Assembly (NCBI GenBank): GCA_016808115.1
Contig: JAEQBH010004655.1
Coordinates: 1-64,000 of the forward strand
From: Tetrastigma voinierianum
Taxonomy: Eukaryota; Streptophyta; Magnoliopsida; Vitales; Vitaceae
Reading direction: 5' to 3'
Length of the DNA stretch: 64,000 bases
Positions 57,011 through 64,000 of the stretch are shown here, one piece after another. Under the pieces are notes generated by a model. The model did no database searches. It saw only the letters and a program-made list of their open reading frames with translations, and was not told the origin of the DNA. The translations under genes were made by a program, and so were the position numbers. The first letter of the stretch is position 1. Each line of letters starts with the position of its first letter.

Positions 57011-58380
57011 ACAAACGCTGGACTCCGTGTGGAGGGTCCATCAGAGAATTTCTTCCTTGATGACTCCGTCGCACCACATATGGTTTACCTCTCGTCCATT
57101 GACTTTCAATAATCTCATCACTGGATCACGTAAGTCAACTGAACCATTTGGGTATGCTTGCTGGACAATGAATATGTCCACGAGACTAGAGCTCGTCGAA
57201 ACAAATGAAGTTCGAGTCATATAAAGAGGACTCGCCCTCCTCAAACTCTTCCCGCCATCATTTGGTCATGCCATTTCTTTGATCTTTCTTTTGCAATCTG
57301 GGTGGTCTGGCAAAGTATTATTCCGTATTTCTTCCAATTCATTAAGATCAAGAAATTCTTCTCTCCACCTCCACTTAGGTTCATGTTTAGCTTCGATCGC
57401 CCCACCATGCTTTGTACTCAAATCTCCACCGGAAGGTGACATGCCCTACCATAGACCAACCGAAGGGACATTCCTAGGATTGTCTTCAAAGCCGTTTCAT
57501 ATGCTTCCATAACGAATCAAGAAGTTTGATGGACCAGCCTTCTCAAGGCCGGGTATTAACCACCTTCACCGCATGGTCTTAATTTCCGTCGCGAGTTCCA
57601 CCTCGGCCACTGTTTTCAGGATGGTAAGGGGTAGCCACTTTTGTGTTTCACACCATATTTAGCAATGAGGTTTTCAAATGGCTTGTTACGTAAAATGCGA
57701 ACCTCCATCACTAATAATAATGGCTTTCTTGCATCCCAAACCTAGAAAAGATATTGGCTTTCTCAAGAATTTGAGTACCACTCTATGGTCACTGTCTTGC
57801 GTGGGATTGCTTTAACCCATTCGGGAGACATAGTCCACTCCCACCGTCGTACGTGATGACCATAAGGAGGTGGGAAAAGGTCCCATAAAATCGATACTCC
57901 CATACATCGAACAATTCGACCACCAAAATTGGGTTCACGGCATCATATGATCGCTAGACAATTTCCCCGAGTCTTTGGCATCTGGTCACATACACGCACA
58001 TTTGGTATGCTTCAACAACAGAAGGCCAATAGAAACCCCGATCGTAGCACCTTCATCACGCTCTTTCGAAGCAAAATGACCGCCACAAGCACTCTCATGG
58101 CAATGGTTTAAAATTCCTTGCTGTTCCTCCTCAGGTACACATTTCCTGATGATTTGATCAGCACCGTATTTGAATAGGAAAGGCTCTTCCCAATAAGAGG
58201 AATGGATTTTAGCAAAGAAATATTTCCTATCTGCCCTTTTCCACTCACTGATTTCTCCTATAGTGAGATAATTGGCAATGTGAGCATGGGCCAGGAGCCT
58301 TCTCCAACCGCATTAGAGACTTCTTCAGAAATTCATCACATTGGTGGATCAGAGTGTCGTGGGCTATAGTTAACCTTGAT
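57010..58380 (-). pseudogene. pol: E7 integrase, degenerate
   Basis: The C-terminal end is open at 57041-57244: AYPNGSVDLRDPVMRLLKVN then GREVNHMWCDGVIKEEIL, the familiar G-S/A-V-E-L ... F/L-KVNG end of Athila integrases. IISDGGSHFT at about 57695-57725 carries a catalytic Asp, and a TPYHPENSG-like piece near 57615-57650 precedes the catalytic Glu region. Multiple stops intervene. Confidence 0.8.
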
Positions 58381-58840
58381 AAATGATCTCGCCACTACAT
58401 TTTCCACTCCCTTTCTTATCTTTAATTTGCAAGTCGAACTCTCAAGTAACAACTCCACCGATGAGTCTTGCTTTTGCATTTTGTTTGGCTAGGGAGATAT
58501 TTCCAAAGCGGAATGATCTCAGAAAATGACTATATTGGCCCCAACCAAGTATGCTCGAAATTTATCTAAAGCATATACCACTGCCAGCAATTCTTTCTCT
58601 GTAGTGGTATAATTCCTCTGTGCTTCATTCAGGGTTTTGCTTGCATAATACACCACGTGAGGTTTCCCCTCTTCTCTTTGGCCAAGTACCGCTCCTATAG
58701 CAAGATCACTCGCATCACACATCACCTCAAACGATAACTGCCAATTAGGTGCTCGAACTATCGCATTACTAAATGAAATTTCGCCTTTCAAAACTCTTCT
58801 CGGGCAATCTTCCTCCCAAACGACTGGCATCCTTCTCAAG
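58380..58840 (-). pseudogene. pol: E7 RNase H, well preserved
   Basis: A 106-residue open frame at 58519-58839 reads NWQLSFEVMCDASDLAIGAV, LGQREEGKPHVVYYASKTLN and YTTTEKELLAVVYALDKFRA in one frame. The first catalytic Asp (CDASD) and the Glu (TEKEL) are present. It continues past 58519 in another frame. This is the best preserved pol domain in the window and is diagnostic of the Athila branch. Confidence 0.9.
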
Positions 58841-59700
58841 AAGCCTGTACTGTGGGTTTAGCAATCTTTGAAAAGTCTTTAATGAACTGTCGGTAGAAGC
58901 CCGTATGACCAAGGAATCGTTTCAATTGTTTTCACATTTGTCAAGCGCAATTTGGAAATGATGTCGATCTTGGCTTTATCAACTTCAATTCCCCTCGCTT
59001 ATAAATAATGCCCCAATACAATTCCTTGGTTTACCATAAATGGCATTCCCGCTTACACCAAATTCTTCCTCTATGCACCTTCTCGCAAAAATGGCTTCCA
59101 AATTGGTTAAGCATTCTTCAAAATCGCCCCATATACTGCGGATATCATCCATGCATACCCTCCATTATACGCCTACCATGTCACCGAACATACCGAAAGC
59201 ATACATCGCTGAAAAGTGGCCGGGTGTTGAAAGCCCAAAAGGCATCCTCCTATAAGCATACGCGCTAAATGGACAAGGAAGGTGGTCTTTCCTCGACTCG
59301 GGGCAATTTATCCAGCGCTACCCTCATCACCCATCCAAAAAGCTAAATGCGGGTGTCCCGAAACTCTTCAAGCGAGCCGATCGGGCTGAAACTGGCAATG
59401 GAAAGTGGTCTTTTCGTGTCACCTCATTGAGTTTCTATAATCTATGCACACTTCCAATCGGTTGTAAGCCCGCAGACAATTCTTCACCCTTCTCGCTTTT
59501 CACAGCTTGTTGACTCCTGATTTCTTAGGCACCAATTCGAGTCGACTAACCTATGCATAAAGCATCGGAAATGGATAAACATACCAGCCTTGGAGCAATT
59601 TCAAACTCCACACCTAACTACTCCTCGTGACGATTCAACCGGGCCGCCAACACGACTCCCTCTTCTAAATAGATGCATGGGTGCAAATGGACGGGTTTAT
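58840..59700 (-). pseudogene. pol: E7 reverse transcriptase, degenerate
   Basis: RFLGHTGFYRQFIKDFSKIA occurs at about 58850-58920. The catalytic loop reads CMDDI at 59141-59152 plus flanking bases (usual FMDDF). An earlier block at 59300-59420 resembles the R-M-P-F-G region only in part. Several frame changes. N-terminal motifs are poorly readable. Confidence 0.75.
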
Positions 59701-59984
59701 GCCCTTCGCATCATAAATTTTCCATCCCAATGCTTGCTTGTTCTTTTGAGAAGGTGCAGAGATTATGCCTCTTGGTAAGTGCTGGTTAGCAAATGAAGAA
59801 ATCACAACTGGCACCGGCCATTTGCTTCCCAAAAAATGCATACTTTAAACTCACGCGAGGCTCAGTTCTACCGCTGAGTTCCTCGGGTTCATTACCAGTC
59901 ATCAGAGGCAAAATTTCTATTCTTCTTCTCCAATACTCCCGTACAAGCTCATTTCTTGATATTCAGGTGCCTCAAGGCAATCGA

Positions 59985-60345
59985 TAACTCAAGTTAATAT
60001 TCTTGCACTTGCTGTCGGGTTAGCCTGCTCTTCCGTAATAGTATCTAAAATACAGACTTCTTCAAAGTCATCCTCCTCCGAGTGCATATGCCTTTTACCC
60101 AAATGAAAAATATTGAGTTCCAAGGTCATATTTCCAAATGTGAGTTGCATGACTCCATTCCGGCAATTGATGATTGCATTTGAAGTAGCCAAAAACGGTC
60201 TCCCTAATATGATGGGAACATGACTAGGTCCTATTGCACCTCAGACAAGTACGACAAAATCTGATCGGATAGTAAAATCATTCACTTGTATAAGAACGCC
60301 CTCACGGTTCCTTTGGTATTTTAATAGACCTATCGAGCTTAAAGT
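59985..60345 (-). pseudogene. pol: E7 protease and following linker, partial
   Basis: The open frame 59989-60192 reads MATSNAIINCRNGVMQLTFG, NMTLELNIFHLGK and a run of acidic residues (HSEEDDFEE). In Athila Pol this directly follows the protease end (LGRPFLATSNA). Immediately upstream (60193-60240) pieces of that block (ILGRPF) are readable. The D-S/T-G active site would lie near 60400-60470 but I could not place it. Confidence 0.75.
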
Positions 60346-60949
60346 GTGATGGAAGTGGGTTTCAGCTTCAATCTAAACCCAATTGTCGTACATAGAATAC
60401 GGCAACAGATTCACACTAGCTCCTGTGTCTGGGTCGCTGCTTTTTCCACGCTAATGCCTCCAATATTCACCGAGATCGTAGGACATCTCCGGGTCCTTAT
60501 ACTTGGATCGGATTCTTACTTTGATTATGGCATCGATTTGTTCGCTAAAAGGCCTTTTTATTTACATTAAGACCCTTTACAAAGGCACAAATCTTTCAGA
60601 ATTTTGCGTAGGTAAGAACTTGTTTAATCATATCGAGAGAATACTATTGACTTCACTTGCCAAAAGAAATACTTCCAACAACATTTCGTTTGGTTAATTA
60701 ATTTTTCTTTCTTCTGAGGACTCCGCTAAACGGAGAGGGTATTCTAATCTTTACCTCTTCCTCATTCACTGACTGTTCTTTCCGAAGTGGCTCACCACTA
60801 ATGGAGCTGACCCGACCGCTTTTGGTACTGGCTTTAATTCTTACCACCAGAAAAGTCACAACCGCCTTAACTTCACCGCCCCGCATTTAAGTCCTCTCAC
60901 TCCCGCTTCATTCACCAATTTCTCGATATTGCTGTTCCTTGAAGGGAAC

Positions 60950-62150
60950 TCTTCCTCAATAACTCCCGCAACCCGATCGCATAATTCTTGAAATCTCTAA
61001 ATGCATATTGTCCACCCCCCCGTTGAGTGAACTTTCTACCGCTTCTAATTTTCGACTAGTTGACATTCGGGAAGACTCCTCGTTTTCTACAAATATGCCT
61101 ACCACTTTACTTAAATTCGTGGATTGCCTGCTCAACAGAGAAGATAAAGTGGAGGCATCCGTCAGGCCATCGAGGGATATATACAGTGGGTTCTCAGCTT
61201 CCCTGGCATGTTTGAGTAGTTTTTCCAATTATGAATGTTGGAGTTGCCAAATGGAGCATTCATTGGTGATCTACCCTGATTCACGATTTGGGCATTCTCT
61301 TGGCATTGTTCCCCATAGTGACCATTTGACTGACAATTGTAGTAAGAAGGTTGGCATGTTGATAACTCATTTACCGAGTGCATTTTATGCTGATTTTTTA
61401 TTTCCATCTCATCCAGCTTCTTTCTAGTTAAATGGTCAATTTTTCTCTCATCGTCCTCGTAAAGTGTAGGAATGGACTTCTGCAACTTGAGTGCCTCGGG
61501 GCCCCTCTGGTCTCCCTCGACGAGGTTCATCCCCATGCCTGCAGGTTTCGCCTACATAGTTCAAGAAGTCCATAGCCTCATCTGGGTGTTTACTTAAAAA
61601 GTTACCCCCGCACATTGTTTCTAGCAATTGTTTCATGGGTGGGGACATACCATCATAAAAATGGTTCACCAACATCCAGGTGTCAAACCCATGATGTGGA
61701 CATGAACTTATGGTCTCCATAAATCTCTCCCAACACTGCAAAACCTCTCACCATCCCAGTCGCAAAGGTATAAATTTGTCTTCTTTTCAAATTGTTGGTC
61801 TTATGAGCACCGAAGAACTTCTTCTCGTGAATTCAGCCCGGCAAATGTGCTCCTTCACTTCGAATGGTTCTAGGCCTCAATGAGTTGAGCCATATCTCGC
61901 CTTGTTCTTTAGAGTCGATGGAAATGCTTTTTAGCTTCAAAGAAATCCATGTCCATCATACCTTCCTTAAAGGTAGTACTGAAACTCCTCAAAATCCCTA
62001 ATCAATATGGTAATATACATGGATTTTCATTTTCCATACCATGATATGTGGGAGTAGGGTACTAAATAAGGCCTCACCCGCTACATCTTCACAAATAGGA
62101 GGTATGATGCGCATGGGGCACCGACTTCAGAGGGTGGATGATCTCATGGT
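60950..62150 (-). pseudogene. gag: E7 gag (Athila type), degenerate
   Basis: Pieces in order: FSLKNKARYGLNSLRPRTIR at about 61840-61930, then CWERFMETISSCPHHGFDTW and MSPPMKQLLETMCGGNFLSK in the open frame 61448-61741, then the nucleic-acid-binding part in 61162-61536 with YYNCQSNGHYGEQCQENA, a CCHC-like knuckle whose first Cys is replaced by Tyr. Homology runs to the start of E7 60956-61228 (charged helix). 60350-60900 joins Gag to protease and has no motif. Frameshifts separate the blocks. Confidence 0.85.
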
Positions 62151-62485
62151 TCTATAAGCATTTGGATTCACGGGGGTTCCCGGTTGACTCATGGTTCCGT
62201 ATGGATCCATGCGCACGTATGTACACCAACCTCACCGCTTGGGCCGGGTTGTGTACTAATTCTATTCAAATTTCCACCCGATGTGTCTCTATCCCACCGT
62301 TGCATAAACACTGCTATAAAAATTTAGAGACAACAAAGAGCAACTACAGCCGCAAAGACAGTTAAATAACAAAAATTAAAACCCGACTAAAAAGCGTAAA
62401 AACAAGAAACCACGCAAAGTAATGAAAACCGGCGCTCCTCAAACTACAAGGCTACTTCAACTTATCACATTCGTAGTTTGGCACC

Positions 62486-62503
62486 ACCCCCTAACGGCGC
62501 CCA
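62486..62503 (-). other. E7 primer binding site (Asp-tRNA type)
   Basis: The minus strand reads TGGGCGCCGTTAGGGGGT, close to the site complementary to Asp tRNA (TGGCGCCGTTGCCGGGGA, recalled from Athila/Tat elements). It lies directly after the LTR end (GCCTGAGCCAAA) and is followed by GGTGCC. Confidence 0.85.
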
Positions 62504-62510
62504 TTTGGCT

Positions 62511-62603
62511 CAGGCTACGAAAGAGGCCGAGCCAAAATCAACAAAATTTATATACAATTTGTGCCTTACTACACGCCGTAGTCAAGCTACTACAAAGATA
62601 GGC
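62511..62603 (-). repeat. E7 5' LTR remnant
   Basis: Shares TATATAAATTTTG, GCCGTAGTCAAGC and CAAAGATAG with the 3' LTR at 54100-54185. It stops right after CAAAGATAG, where the plus-oriented LTR begins, so only the last ~95 bp remain. Confidence 0.8.
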
Positions 62604-63291
62604 TGATTAGTGCCCAAAAAGTGCTATTTTGAACCCTATTTTTAATAGGTTTGGAGCGCTTTTTGTGTACTAATTGTTGTAATTAACCCAATTTACATAT
62701 TAAGGTCCCTATTATTTACCGACGCATTTTGTGGTACTTGCGCTTTTTGTGAGATAATCATGCCAAAAGTGTTGAGTCGATCCAAGCACAAAGAATTCGA
62801 AATAAACTCAACATCATATAGATTAGAGACTAAGAGGAAAGAAGAGAAGAAAAGTGAAGAAAATGAAGGTGAAGAAAATGGAAGAGAAGTACAGGAATAA
62901 GGGCCAATGGAACAAGAAATGCTAGAGAAACTCGATCTTTCGCAGTTAGCTTAAAATTACTGTGGATAGCTTAAATTTCTCACTAAGATCTCTTGTGAAT
63001 TTCAATAGCTGGCTTGTAAATGTCACTGCCCCAGCTTTAAATTATGCATTGCCATCAATAAAAATTCGCTGTTAGCTAAATACACAATGAATTGCCACCG
63101 CCAAATAAAATTCATGATTTCGCTTATCTCGTGGCTCACTAATTTAGCGAAATTTTTGAGCATTAGCTAAATCACCGCTTTGTCATGCTTTTGTAATTAA
63201 TGCCAACCGACTTCATTTTTTGGTATTATCTCTCTTGCCCTGAATTTAGCCAAATGCTAGGCTTTCTGTATTTTCACACATTTGGGTTGGC

Positions 63292-63299
63292 TATATAAG
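63292..63299 (+). promoter_or_regulatory. TATA box of the plus-oriented beta LTR
   Basis: GGCTATATAAGCC lies about 690 bp into the LTR, the same distance as in the E7 3' LTR. The sequence after it (CACCTTATAAGTTTGTAACC) leads to a leader starting with CTAACTTT. Confidence 0.65.
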
Positions 63300-63509
63300 C
63301 CACCTTATAAGTTTGTAACCCTAACTTTAATCTTTCAAGAAATATCTGCGTAGCTTATTTTCGCTTTTCTCTTTCTCTCCTTTCTCTCCTTTCTTGGTTG
63401 CCAAACACCCTAGTGATGACAACTTGGAGGATGAGCGCGAAACCACTTCCTTCTTGGAAGCAAAAGGCTACCGGGGTGAGATCTTTAGGTTGTCAGGTTC
63501 CCCCTGCCA

Positions 63510-63997
63510 TGCAAAGAAGTTTTGTCATTTTTGGTTCCCAAATCTTCAACTCTAGGTTTTTAGCTTTTTGATTTACTTCTTCTTCGGCCAATACTTGGCA
63601 AGCTTAGGGTTTAGTGCATACTTAGCTTCTTGGATAAACTAATATCCATTAGTTGCCTTTTTACGAGCCACCGAGGTAGGGTTAAAGGGTTGTGGTTTCA
63701 AACTCGGGAGCAGTCGAATAGCATCAATGTCACACTTGGCCAATACTTCCATGCTTTAGGATCCAAAGGTGAAGGTCTGGGCAAGGAGAGAGGTACTGAT
63801 TCTTGGTGATGGTCTTTACGAGCCTCTTAAAATGATATTTATATGTTAGGCTTCTCAAATTAGGGTTGCATAGCATTAATGTGTTATTGATTCGCCAATA
63901 CTCTCCATGCTCAGATCCAGCATATTCAAGTGAGAGAGGTACTGTGATTCTTTAGAGATAGTCTTTACGAGCCTCCGAGATGATATTAAATGTTAGG
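63510..63997 (+). repeat. Threefold ~150-bp tandem repeat inside the beta LTR
   Basis: Three units each contain a CCAATACT...CCATGCT-type segment and end in TTTACGAGCC followed by a GATGATA-like tail (ends near 63680, 63838 and 63990). The last two units are the clearest (63700-63840 and 63850-63997). The other beta LTRs have a single unit here. Confidence 0.7.
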
Positions 63998-64000
63998 TGA

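Larger units (their letters stand above)
54088..62603 (-). mobile_element. E7: Athila-like Ty3/gypsy element, family beta
   Basis: Minus orientation: remnant 5' LTR 62511-62603, primer site 62486-62503, gag, protease, RT, RNase H, integrase, polypurine tract near 55731, and 3' LTR 54088-55728. Gag, protease and RNase H wording is clearly Athila-type. Unlike E2/E6 it has no ORF between integrase and the 3' LTR. The 5' LTR is interrupted by a second beta LTR in plus orientation. Confidence 0.9.
62604..64000 (+). repeat. Family-beta LTR, plus orientation, running off the window
   Basis: It starts TGATTAGTGCCCAAAAAGTG exactly like the E7 3' LTR but on the opposite strand. It contains a decayed TAGCGAAA cluster (62935-63180), TATATAAG at 63292-63299, a pyrimidine-rich start region (63365-63400) and a threefold ~150-bp repeat at 63510-63997. 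The element it belongs to would lie to the right. Confidence 0.85.

Overview
The window is plant nuclear DNA made almost wholly of decayed long-terminal-repeat (LTR) retrotransposons of the Ty3/gypsy order. Evidence for a flowering plant: Tekay/Del-type chromoviruses with initiator-Met-tRNA primer sites and a C-terminal chromodomain, and Athila-like elements with an Asp-tRNA-type primer site, Athila-type Gag and RNase H, and a third ORF after pol. I recognise no host gene, tRNA, rRNA or CRISPR. No copia element or DNA transposon is evident. The setting looks like intergenic or pericentromeric heterochromatin. The species cannot be named from this sequence.

Layout. E1 (1-~4060, minus): chromovirus running off the left edge, integrase to gag plus a piece of 5' LTR. 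E2 (~4060-~13950, minus): Athila-like family alpha, with ORF3, integrase, RNase H, RT, protease, gag and 5' LTR. ~13990-16250: probable solo LTR, minus. E3 (~16280-~22660, plus): chromovirus deletion derivative carrying gag, protease and the first part of RT joined to a 3' LTR. ~22660-23130: AT-rich, unassigned. E4 (~23130-31047, minus): chromovirus with an RT-core deletion. E5 (31176-~41140, plus): the most complete chromovirus, with a 3.07-kb 5' LTR, perfect primer site, gag, pol, chromodomain, polypurine tract and truncated 3' LTR. E6 (~41145-53206, minus): second alpha copy, with 3' LTR, ORF3 and pol, cut inside gag. 53207-54087: family-beta LTR, plus, lacking its promoter. E7 (54088-62603, minus): Athila-like family beta with 3' LTR, polypurine tract, pol, gag and primer site, but only about 95 bp of 5' LTR. 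62604-64000: beta LTR in plus orientation, running off the right edge.

All coding regions are broken by stops and frameshifts, so nothing here is expected to be autonomous. Domains were recognised by piecing together short frames, so boundaries are usually good to about 50-150 bp. RT catalytic motifs survive in E2, E5, E6 and E7; E1's is disrupted, and E3 and E4 have lost theirs. The most unusual material is in the LTRs. Each family carries its own cluster of short palindromes or hairpins: TCGCGA in alpha, GTACCGGTAC in E5, GGTACCGGTACC in the solo LTR, TAGCGAAA in beta, and a hairpin plus (AAGC)n array in E5.
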